DNA of 64,000 nt from Takakia lepidozioides (taxonomy: Eukaryota; Streptophyta; Takakiopsida; Takakiales; Takakiaceae): positions 87,090,756-87,154,755 of the forward strand of contig CM060731.1 of NCBI GenBank assembly GCA_030704615.1, given 5' to 3'. Below are positions 23,738 to 33,749 of the stretch, piece after piece. The notes under the pieces are model-generated. The model saw only the letters and a list, made by a program, of their open reading frames with translations, did not search any database and was not told where the DNA came from. The number at the start of each line of letters is the position of its first letter. Position 1 is the stretch's first letter. A program made the translations under genes and the position numbers.

Positions 23738-26700
23738 ATGCTCGAACCTGAGAGGGGGGAGTTCGTGCACCAGACAGGAGACCTCGTCGCAAGCTCCGGA
23801 AATTATACTTCGGACGTAGGCCAATGCCAAAGGGGAGGAAGCAGATGCGTCTACAGAGGAGATTGCCATCTCCGAGCAGCAGGCCACTCAGGCAACCCAG
23901 CCACCAGTGAGAGCTCCAATGCGATCAGGCTGCGCGCAGCTGATCATAGCACCGAACCCCCCATTTTGCTTCTGTAATTCTTAGACTGAATGCTAGGAGA
24001 CTTGAATGCAGAACATGTTTGCATGCCTAACAGGAAAGGTGGACGTGCTGGAGGGATCGCAGGAATCCGAAGAGCCGCAGGAAGAGTCCGAGGAGCTAGC
24101 TGCAGCACGTACACCCACCCGATCCCCGAGCGCGGGTATTCCTGCCGGGCCTAGCCCTGTGCGATTCAAAGACGCGTCTTCGAAGGGCAAGTTCAAAGCC
24201 CCAGAGATCGACTCGCGTTCTTCGGTCATGGAGAATCGCCAGCAGGGGTCGGGCCCTTCTCCAGCAAAGTCGAAGAAGAAGCAGCCCGTCCCTCTACTGG
24301 CTTCTGAACCGGCTCAGGCCGATTCACCCCCCCCAACGCGAATGAAGCAGCAGGGTAGAAGACAGATTCAATTGCAGCAGACACCTTCACCTGCAAGGAT
24401 GAGGAAGCAGAAGGCAATCAGGGCGACGGGCGAACAATCTCCCGCAAAACCGCTTCCACGAGCTGAAGCTCAGTTCCTGGAGGATTTCCCGCCTGCAGAT
24501 GTTGGGGCCGACTCTGCTGCAGCGAAGGCAATGGGATCGACCGTTGATCTCGATTTGGTACCGGAGGAGGGTGCTGCCGCTCAACGTTCGCAGCAAGACC
24601 TCACCACCGATGAGCAAGCAGGCCCGGAGGAGGCCTCTGCAATGGCAGAATTGCCCGCAGACAGGCCCCAGAGTGCAGCTCCAGTTGAGGATGCTCCAGC
24701 TGCTCAGCCACTACCGGCACCTACAGACATGTCTCCGGAGGATTTCAAAAGTGCAGCGGATAAAATGTTGGAGGAGACACACAGTAGCATTGGCAGAGTT
24801 TCTGGGCAGCAGGGTATTCCAGCGGACTCTTCGAATCCCACTCTGTCGCATGGTCTCCCTTCCCATCGTCAGGCAGGCCCTTCCCGGAGATGTGGATAAG
24901 CTCAAGTTCGCATTTCGAGAAGGGTACCGTCTGGGATCGGCAGCGTTTTACGTTTCCATTGAGAATGAGGACGGCGAAACTCGTGGACCCACTGCCGATG
25001 AATTGTCAACGTGGGATACCCACTGGCACACTCGCAACCACGAATTCGAGGCGACGCTGAAGGGTGATCCAGACTTCGGCCATATGTCGGGTAAAATGTT
25101 CTTTGTGTGGGACGGGAATCACCGACTTCTCGCCTGGTGGGAGTACATCAAGCAGAACCATGCCAAGCACATTGGCTGGCATTACATGGTGGAGTGTGTC
25201 ATCCTCAAGGTGAAGGCGGCAGACTCCTCCCTGCTCAAGAATGCCATGGCGGACCTCAACTCGTAAGATACTCATACCCTCCTAGCACGTTCGAAATGCG
25301 GTGCCGCATTTCGGTTTCCATTCTGGTTTGTTTCCGTGCTTCCGTGTACTGAACTGGAGAGTGTGCCTTGCAGGGTCACTGAGAATGCGTACGTGCATAC
25401 CCACATGGCACATATGCTGTACAGGGTGAGGAAAACTGGTCTCACTGATCCGCAGATGTTTGCGGAAATGCTGGAGCCCGAGCTCATTCAGAAAGCCGTT
25501 GCAAAAACAGACCGGACATGGTATCGTCTCACTATGGATGGAATGGTGGAGGTGATATACGAAGTAAGTCGTCCCAATTTCCCTCTGCTCATCCTTCCCC
25601 AATTTTCAGTAATGTTTCCACATGAATCGAATGTAACGCTTCTGCATGTTTTTGTTGGCAGTCAAACATCAAGCTGGATTTGGCCCATGCCAAACGCTTC
25701 TTCATGGAAAGTGAGGGGCAGGTCAAAACGTTGCAGTCATTGACTGAGCACTTGAAGGAAGCCGGTGTCAAGTCCAGAACCAAATACGTCAAAGCTTGTG
25801 AAGCTGGTGGCAATTGCAGATCCGGCACTTGGAAAGGACTTCATCCCCGAGATTGCAAAACACTATTCTCGGGCCATGCAGCCGACCATGCAATTGGAGA
25901 AACTGCATCACCTCTCAACGGCATGTGTGGAGGCGAAAGAGAAGGTGAGGTTTCAATGCACTGAAGTTCCTTCCTAGCAATAGCCACTCTCTTCCAGCTC
26001 CTGACATTGGATCGGAAATGGCAGACACGGTGGCTGTCGATCTGGAATGCATCCGAGAGCATAAGGACAATGTGGTCTTTTCCACTCGAAGTTTCCGACC
26101 CTGCAGTGGATGTGTGGCTCAACCGTATGACTTGGTGGTTCCAGGTAATTCAAGGTACTTCCCCAGATTTGCTTTTCTGAAATGAATTCCCTGAACTGCT
26201 ACGTGACAATGCATTTGGGAATCGCAGGTAATGTCGAATGCGAAGGAGCAAGTCGTAATGCACACAAATTCGTTCGGCTTGTACGTCAAATGGGATGGAA
26301 CACAGACATTGGAAGACTACGTGACACGTTTCAGATGTGCGTACAAGGACAACCTTTTCGCCAGAGAGCTAGACAGCAAGAAGGAGCGTGGAGTTTACAC
26401 ATCAGGAGGGAGCGGGGAAAGCTGCAATGCGAATTGTTTACAGGTGAAGCACAGCTGCCCTTGTATGCGAAGCCTGGTTACGAGGTTTGTCTCGGAAATG
26501 CGGCACCGCATTCGCATTTTATGTTTTCGGTGCACTCTGCGAGTAGGTTGGTCTCAACTTTTGCTCACGCATGCTGACTGCCTTGCAGGTATATGAAATA
26601 CGTGCTCCTTCAGACAGGGGCCCCTGGCTCAAGAGCCCCGTTCTTCATGGCTTGGACCGTGGCGGGCCCAAGCTGTGTCTACACACCCGAGATGCAGAAA

Positions 26701-29008
26701 CAATGGCATCCCGCGCATCTCGTTGGATGCCCGTGGTACCTGGACATGTCTGGCGGTATTGTTGACGAGTCTGAGAAAGATCTGCACGCCTTGGCAGAAG
26801 AGAAGAGAAAGGAAAGACGTGTCCCTGCTGGGCCAAAGTCGGCAAGGAATCTGCTGCTCTGGAAGAATCCAGAAAGGCAGCTGAGATGGCACAAAAGACG
26901 GTGGATGCAGCTGTGCAGGCCCAACAGAAGGGGTCGAAGAAGAGGACTCGCCAGCAAGGAGCAGCTGTTGTGACACCCGCCAAAACGAAGAAGCAGAAAC
27001 AGCCTGTTCAGGAAGAGGGTGAGGAAGAGGACTCCGATGGAGACTTTGCAACCAGCCCACCCCCCCAAACGCAGGCTGCCTCCCCTGTGCCCACCGTTGT
27101 CACGAGAGGCACGAGAACTGGCTCGGCAAAGAAGGCACTCTTCAACCCCCCAGGGGGGCACCCTTTCGAGCCGGTGGAAAATGAAGAGGCCGAAAGTGGC
27201 TCCCGAAACAGTAGTCCAGTGTGTAAATGAGAGTTTCTTGGCGGCTTTGGATGGACGGGCAGCCAAGTTGGCATACATGAAGACCATGGAGGGTCTGAAG
27301 GGCAGAGCACTGAAGAAGGCGACTGCCGAAGAGCCTTCCGACACCCCAGGATTTCAGAATATGGTCTCGTTCTTTGAGAGGGTGTGTGCAGACAAGGATT
27401 GTAGGAGGGGCGGAAATGCCACGAGTGGTCTTGCGATATGATCATCTTGGATATTCCGGACGGGAGCCTGTGGAAGGACTGCAAGCTTTGCCATCTTGGA
27501 ACAGGTACTCGGAGGACTTTGGAAGAAAGGATTCGGGCTTGCCCGCATGGTGTTGGACGACAGAGGCTGTGTGGTTGTCCTGGCGAGCAGAGGAAAAAAC
27601 ACTCAGACAGGAATTGCGAAGTGGACCCGCAAGAGCGCCGTCCCGATTCTGAAAAAGAAGTGGACGTGCATCAACACACTGGGCCTTCGGTCGGAAGGGA
27701 AGAAGGTGATTACGACACTGGCACTCGTCCATTCATTTGCTTGGGTGTTTTCAAATGCGGTGCCGCATTCGGTTTCTAATCGTTTTCCCCCTGTGTATGC
27801 AGACGAAGCAGTTCGATGCATACTGCTTTGTGAAGGAGAACTCCACCTTTGCTTTCCGGAAGGAGGGAGGAAAGGTTGACCCGAACTGCGACCCACTCGA
27901 TTACGACGTTCTGTTCAACAACGTTCCCAAGGAACTTCTCCCTCATAGCCTCACTTCAACGGAACCCCTGCGGTACTCACGGACTCGGAGCCCTGCCTTC
28001 ATTCAGACAATTTGGAGACATGCACAGACGTGGAGGGCACAGTGCTCGACCTCATCTGTGGGACAGGTATGCAGAATCTTGATCTATGCTGTTCTGCAAA
28101 TTCTCGTTAGGATGTAGTTCGCAACATCTGAAGCGCCATGTGGTAATGTGTGGATGGCATTGTAACGGTGCCTCAATGTGGGCTGGGCGGTTTTCCGACC
28201 GGCACCTCTTTGCCTACGAGGAGGATTCATCCGTGTGGGGATCCCATCTGGAAGGGCTGCAACGGAATGTTAAGGCTCCGACAGAGCGGAAGTCTCCTCG
28301 GATTCGTCGGAGTCCGAGGAAGACACAGTGGACATTGATGCGGAGGAGAACCCGGAATACGAGTGAGTGCAAACATTGTAAGTTTGCAAGCCTTCTGGGT
28401 CATTTATGTCAAACGAATTTCCCGACTGTGGTTCTCATTAGTCTCGTTGATGATTGTCATGTGCAGGATTGCAGGGTCCGGGTCGAAACATGTAGGGCCT
28501 ACACTTCCTGCCAGGAAGAATGTCCCGTTCTTTGCGAGGGCCGACTTCATGACGAGCCGGTGAGGGACTACTCCCTTCCTAGTTATGCAGCTAAACTCGC
28601 AAATACAGCGATTAGAAGAAGTGAGAATCCCAGTAAAGTAGAGCAGATTTTGGAGAGGGCTAGGGAGGACAGAAGGATAAGGAAAGAGTTGGCAGCAGCT
28701 CAGACAGGTAGACGGGTACGAAAGTACATATGTGATTCAGCGGATGAGAGCGACGCAGACAGGGAGGAAGACGACCCAACGGAGGTGAGATGGACAGTTC
28801 CGCAAGGGAAGATGGGATTTTCGAAAGCCTGGCCAACGAGCAGTCCGCTGGAGATGAGAAAGGCACTGAGGGGGTGGAGGCGGAGCAGGACAGTCTAGAA
28901 CAGGATGAGGATTCGGATGATTTTCAGATTATAGAATTTAATGAAGTCTCTGTAAATGTAAATTCTCTTCCAGAAGTATATAAAGGAAATTCTGCCAGAC
29001 ATTCGTGA
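23738..29008 (+). pseudogene. ParB-like/DNA methyltransferase gene, copy C (near full length, frameshifted)
   Basis: Same multi-exon gene as 49147-55286. Order along the plus strand: basic N-terminus; low-complexity segment 24006-24860; ParB/sulfiredoxin-like domain 24850-25265 (FFVWDGNHRLLAWW); exons for VTENAYVHTH, SNIKLDLAHAKRFF, DRKWQTRW, VMSNAKEQVV; CPWYLDMSGG; Lys-rich linker 26880-27230; QCVNESFLAALDG. After a 44-nt putative intron (27382-27425) comes SCDMIILDIPDG, the motif IV-like site. Then come YCFVKENSTFAFRKEG, the SAM-binding motif VLDLICGTG near 28050, an acidic exon and a C-terminal EVRWTVPQG exon. Frameshifts near 24830, 26850, 28014 (one base missing against copy B) and 28560 make it a probable pseudogene. 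Confidence 0.83.
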
Positions 29009-29059
29009 CCCCTCTCCAGTGTGCATTCCAGCCACACAATCGCTCAACCACGACTCTCC

Positions 29060-29835
29060 CAAAATCAGAAATGGGGCACCGCATTTCCAAAATTTTGGCA
29101 ACTCTAAGAACCTCTTTTGGACATGCGACACCCGCATTTCCAAACAGGGGAGGGACTAAATTTCCATTTCAATGTTGGCATAGTAAAAAGTAATCGGCCG
29201 ATTGGAAATGCGGTGCCGCATTTCCAAAATTTCCTTTGTCCACACGCCAGTTTTGGCCTCTCCCGCTCATTGCATGGATGCCACCACGCTTACAGAGGTC
29301 GAACAAGGAGGTCGAACAAGGGGTCGAGATGGCGGAATTGAAAATGCGTTGCCAGCATTTCATATTGGGGATGGTCGTTGTTCTAACTGCAGGCCCATCA
29401 CCAAAAATTGGCACCGCATTCCATTGTAAAAAAAAAGTCGATGACGGACATGGAAATGCGGCGCCGCATTTCCAGAACGGACATCGCAATTTGTCCATTT
29501 GCAGACCCTCTCCGGAAATGCGGTAACGCATTCCATCGCGCTGGTCGGAAATTCACACTTTTCGAAGTGTTGGACGGAAATGCGGCACCGCATTCCCTTG
29601 TCCAAAAAGAAGTTTCCATTGCCAAGCTGGAAATGCGTCGCCGCATTTGCAATGCCAACCTCGTTGTCTGTCCATTTATAGACCCGTGTTGGTATTTTGT
29701 GTACCTGGACGGAAATGATGCACCGCATTTCCTTGTCCCACATGGAATGCGGTGGCGCATTTCATTGTCCCACATGGAAATGCGGTGGCGCATTCATTGT
29801 CCACAGGAAATGCGGTGCCGCATTTCAATGTCCGA
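29060..29835. repeat. Palindrome array 2 of element C
   Basis: GGAAATGCGG-type palindromes with different spacers from array 1 (GTTTGTCCA, TTCCATTGTCC, CAGACCC). It lies between the 3' end of the methyltransferase gene and the 3' end of U1. The counterpart in element B is 43360-44460. Confidence 0.9.
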
Positions 29836-30083
29836 CATGGCGTTACTCTTGTATATTCTTGACACATGACTCACATACCGGTTACTCTGCTATATTCATC
29901 CGGACAGACACATTGTAGAAATGAGACATCAAATTGTAAACAGTGGGCCAATTCCGACAGTTATTCAACAGATTGAAACACAATCATACAGAAGTGAGGT
30001 ACGATGGGTTTATTGATCGGACACGATGTCTCACATTTACCAACTGCAGACAAACTAAGCCCTTCCTCCTTCTACATGGGCTT
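29836..30083. other. Spacer between array 2 and U1 (element C)
   Basis: Similar to 44461-44736 of element B. No gene seen; probably the U1 3' untranslated region. Confidence 0.4.
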
Positions 30084-30778
30084 CACCAAGTCGACGGAAC
30101 TTCGATACCCCTCAAAACAAGCTCATCACTGCTGCGGCACCTCGAGGTAAACTGCAATTGGTCGTTCTGCTGCCCTTGCTGGAGCCGACGACAATGTCAT
30201 GTCCATCAATGATACCACCATCATAGATTGACAAGGTCACTGTGGGCCTCATGTGCCCGGTGATTCGTCTTTGCAACTCAGCCGAATGTCTCCATACACT
30301 GGAAAGCGGAGTGATCTGCACGTATATAGTTTTCCCCGTGCCGTCCTCCCTGTCCACTGGCAGCAGTTCCAGCGCCAAAGCGAGGCCGTGCGTGATCTGT
30401 CCGGCATCCCTTTCCAGCTTGGTATATCGAGGTCAACAATTGTCAGGACCCACGGACCGCATTGACCCTCGCCCTCACCTCGCTCAAAGCGGTAATAGCC
30501 CTCCAGATACTCCATTGCGCGCAAAGACTCTTGCTTGATTCCAGCAGCGTCTGTGAAAACAAAGAGCCAGACAATGATGTCTCCTGATTCTAGTTTGAAC
30601 ATAGCATATCGTGGCCATGATAAGGGCAGTCGGCTGGATTTCGGCGGCACGGCATCCTTGAAAAAGAGTAGCGGAGTACGCTCAATGATAGCAGCTCCCG
30701 GATGGAGGAGGAGCAGCGCGGTGGCTGGAAAAAGTTCAAGCTAACGCTGCAATTCGTCACAAACACTCCAGGGCACAT
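30084..30778 (-). pseudogene. U1, unknown element-encoded protein, copy C (frameshifted)
   Basis: Minus strand, start MCPGVFVTNCSV at 30778. Homologous to the more intact copy at 44737-45439. Recognisable blocks are SVLRYSFSRMPCR, SGDIIVWLFVFTDAAGIK, YYRFERGEGEGQCGPWVL, SLWRWNCCQW and VYGDIRLSC. Frameshifts near 30610, 30350 and 30265 break it. No signal peptide or membrane segment is evident and I do not recognise the family. It is paralogous to the neighbouring divergent gene U2. Confidence 0.65.
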
Positions 30779-31186
30779 TTAAATTCCCCCCCTATAGGAT
30801 CCTGGACCGATGAAGATTGGCTACTTCATGAATGTAGCCGTTTCAGTTTCCTACCCTGCCATGCAAACTATGGGCACTCACTGCCAGGTGGGCCGATAGC
30901 CACTGGACACGACGAAGTCCATCCCCTCTTCGATGTAAATGCGGCGCCGAATTTCCATCCGGGGGGATGGACTTCGGTGGCAGATCTCAAACTATAACTT
31001 CTTGATGAGAAAGATGTATGGGTTCATCCACCTCCGTCGGTGGGTACGTGGGACCCAGATGCTCCATTATTGGAGGCCGGACTGCTCTTCCGCTTCGCAT
31101 CATTTCCAAAATCTAAGGGCTTCGTAGCTGTCTGCAAGGTCATTGTCATCTGCATCCAAGTCGTCCTCAGGTCCTCCTTTGCAAGG
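30779..31186. promoter_or_regulatory. Divergent intergenic region between U1 and U2 (element C)
   Basis: About 400 bp between two head-to-head genes, with one hybrid palindrome (AATGCGGCGCCGAATTTCC near 30938) that combines the half-sites of the two element subfamilies. The same arrangement occurs at 45440-45717 in element B. Candidate bidirectional promoter. Confidence 0.45.
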
Positions 31187-31750
31187 ATGCCGTGCTTCCG
31201 GAACCGGGACGACTGCCCATTTGGAGGCATCGATTATGCAATGTATTCGGCCACATCGGGAGACATTGTTATCTGGTACACATATTACACAGAAGATACT
31301 GGTTCGATTGTGGAAACATTGGTGGCTTTTGAGTATATCGTAGGCCACTATGCCTTTGAGCGGGGTGACGATCTTGGTCTGAGGAGTCCGTGGCTCCTGC
31401 GCATCCTCGATTCCGATTTTCCTAGCTACGACGGTCACCCATGCAGAAGAAGGCGCACTGCTATGTTGTTGCGGTGGAACTGCTGCCACTGGACGTGGGT
31501 GGACTCCATCGGAGAGACCTATTCTCCTCAAGGAGTGCGCTCCTCTTCTCCATTGTATGGGGACATTCGCATTGGTGTGGACGACGAAAACGTGAAGATT
31601 TCCATATTCGATGGTGGTATGATTGAAGGGCAGGACATTGTGGTGAACATCACTAGGGGCGGTACAACGGCTGCAATCGACTTTACATGGAGGAGCCCCA
31701 TGACTCATGAGCTAGTTCTGAGAGCAGTCGAAGTCCCATTGACAACGTGA
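31187..31750 (+). CDS. U2, unknown element-encoded protein, copy C
   Basis: Starting at the first ATG (MPCFRNRDDCP) it gives about 187 residues. The open frame extends upstream to about 31001 without a Met, so an upstream exon or a lost start is possible. Blocks SGDIVIWYTYYTEDTG, HYAFERGDDLGLRSPWLL, LLRWNCCHWTW, LYGDIRIGVDDE, GGMIEGQDIVV and ELVLRAVEVP align one-to-one with U1 (SGDIIVW, YRFERGEGEGQCGPWVL, LWRWNCCQW, VYGDIRL, GGMINGHDIVV, ELVLRAIEVP), so U1 and U2 are ancient duplicates. Conserved Trp and Cys and a beta-rich look suggest a small globular protein. No function can be assigned. Confidence 0.6.
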   Translation: MPCFRNRDDCPFGGIDYAMYSATSGDIVIWYTYYTEDTGSIVETLVAFEYIVGHYAFERGDDLGLRSPWLLRILDSDFPSYDGHPCRRRRTAMLLRWNCCHWTWVDSIGETYSPQGVRSSSPLYGDIRIGVDDENVKISIFDGGMIEGQDIVVNITRGGTTAAIDFTWRSPMTHELVLRAVEVPLTT

Positions 31751-32206
31751 CTTGTATTCAGTAGGCACAGGGCTAAAGATTTGATTGCACAATCAGCACA
31801 GTAGACGTGCTTCAAATGCAATTCATGTGGATCAATAAAAACCTCATTGTGCCCTCTTTTTATTCTATTCTGTGTCCATCGTTCCTAGAATGCGTCATTG
31901 CTCATTTCGTTTGGGATTGGGAGTGTGGGTGGATTTTGCAAGTGGCTGGTAGGCTGAAATGGGCCCCCATTGTACAGAGCAGTACCACCCTACCATTCGC
32001 GAAACATTGCCTTTCAATATATAATTCTAAATAACATTGCCGAACCTCCTTCATCGGGAGGTCCTTCTCCCCCTATGACCGTGGCACCCTAAACCCTATT
32101 CCCGCGGACACTCATTTCCGGAAAATAGTGCTGCTCATGTTTTTTTCCACACTTACGACTCTGCTCATGGCTCATGCCGCTCATGGCTCATGAAATAGCA
32201 GCCCCC
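31751..32206. repeat. U2 3' flank and right terminus of element C
   Basis: Non-coding AT-rich flank (31751-32040). The terminal region then has GCTCATG repeats (32127-32192) and ends in GCTCATGAAATAGCAGCCCCC-like sequence at 32206. Confidence 0.7.
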
Positions 32207-32215
32207 GTCTCACCA
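32207..32215. repeat. Target-site duplication of element C, right copy (GTCTCACCA)
   Basis: Identical to 17636-17644. Confidence 0.95.
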
Positions 32216-33749
32216 TGCCACCGAGCTCCAGTGTCATCCTGCTGGCTCGTGCATGGATTGCGACTCAACCCATCTGCATTGCGATTGACCAAACCCGGTC
32301 GATGCACCACCTGGAAGTCATACTCTTGAAGGATGAGTGCCCACCGTGCAAGCTTCCCCATAAGCTTGTCTGACTCCATCAACCACTTGAGTGGTTGGTG
32401 ATCCGTGACAAGGGTGAAGAGATTGCCATATAGATAGCACCTGAAGTGTGCCACGGCCCACACTGCAGCTAAGCATTCTCCCTCATATGAGCTATAGTTA
32501 GACTCTGCAGCATTGTTCGAGCGGCTAGCATAAGCCACTACGAACTCTCTTCCCTCATCATCCACCTGTGTGAGCACCGCTCCAAGCCCCAACATGCTCC
32601 AATCTGTATGCAGCTGAAAGGACGCCCCCTGATAGGTCGTCTCAAGATGGGCGCCGAGGTCAACCTCGCCTTGAGCTCTTGAAAAGCTTGTTCTTGCTCA
32701 TCTTCCCACTGCCACTCCTGGTCCACCTTGGTCAGCTTGGTTAGAGCCTTTGCAATGGCACTGAATCCCTTAACAAACCGTCTGTAATAGTTTGCTAACC
32801 CCATGAAAGCTCGAACTCGGCTCACATCCGTGGGGCGTGGAACCTGTGCAATGGACTCTACCTTAGTCTGCTGTACCCCCAATCCTCCAGGATATATCAT
32901 GTGACCCAGATACTCAATCTGGTTGTGGAAAAACTTGCACTTGCCCGGATGTAACTTCAATCCGTGCGTCGTTAAGCGCTCAAATACCCCCTGAAGGTGT
33001 CTCTCATGCTCCTCCACCGTAGCACTAAAGATGATGATGTCATCTATGTAGCACCGAGCAAACTCCACCCCTGCTAGAATCCTGTCCATGACTCTTTGAA
33101 ACTCAGCGGGAGCGTTTTTAAGCCCAAATGGTAAGAACCGCCACTGGTATAGGCAATCCTTCCCGTGCTCATTGATCCCCCAGAATGCCGTCTTTTGCTT
33201 ATCCGCCTCCTTGATCGGCAACTGGTGATATCCGGATCGTAAATCCAACGTGCTAAAGACCTTGGAATGCCCAATGGCATCAAAGATCTCCTCTGGTGTT
33301 GGCATGGCATACCTATCGGACTTGGTCTGACGATTTACAGGCCGGTAATCACCGCACATACGTCTCTCCGTCCAATTGCCATAGACATCCTTCTTAGCTG
33401 GCATCACTGTGGCTGAAGCATACTCTCCACCAGAGAGCTCCACCAAACCTGCCTCCCAGAGATCTTGAGTCCTCATCTGAATCAAAGACCTCTCCATGTC
33501 ACTGTATCTATAGGGTCTCCGAAAGATTGGCGTGTCAGTGGCCAACTCAATACGGATCTCTTGACCCTTCAGTGCTCCCAAGTCCTTCAAACTGAAGGCA
33601 AAGCAATTCATGTAAGCCCTCAGGAACCGCCGTATACATCGTCTCTCTCCTCCGGTGACAATGGGTCTAATGTCAGGCTCCCAATTGTCCTCCGTAACTG
33701 CAACCTTAAGTCCAGTGGGCTTAGGGGTAGAGGACGCGTCCCGTGGTTG
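32216..33749 (-). pseudogene. Retroelement R reverse transcriptase and RNase H
   Basis: Minus strand, in the same frame as the upstream C5 methyltransferase and separated from it only by one TAG (33750-33752). RT blocks: MRTQDLWEAGLVELSGG, RRMCGDYRPVN, FSTLDLRSGYHQLPI, FLPFGLKNAPAEFQRVM, CYIDDIIIFS (catalytic DD), LGHMIYPGG, FMGLANYYRRFV. RNase H follows (GLGAVLTQVDDEG, ECLAAVWAVAHFR, TDHQPLKWL, NRNADGLSR) after a 1-nt frameshift near 32610. The frame then enters element C at codon GET of HGET and continues at 17635. Established for Ty3/gypsy: synthesis of element cDNA from the RNA template. Confidence 0.92.

Larger units (their letters stand above)
17645..32206 (-). mobile_element. Element C: complete 14.6-kb Mutator-like transposon with methyltransferase cargo
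   Basis: Bounded by a perfect 9-bp duplication GTCTCACCA. The left end is GAGGTTTACTATTTCATGAG and the right end (reverse complement) GGGGGCTGCTATTTCATGAG, short imperfect terminal inverted repeats followed by CATGAGC repeats. Gene order is transposase (minus, 18491-22090), palindrome array 1, ParB-like/methyltransferase gene (plus, 23738-29008), palindrome array 2, U1 (minus), U2 (plus). It sits inside the pol gene of retroelement R, whose reading frame is continuous once the insert and one duplication copy are ignored. Confidence 0.93.
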
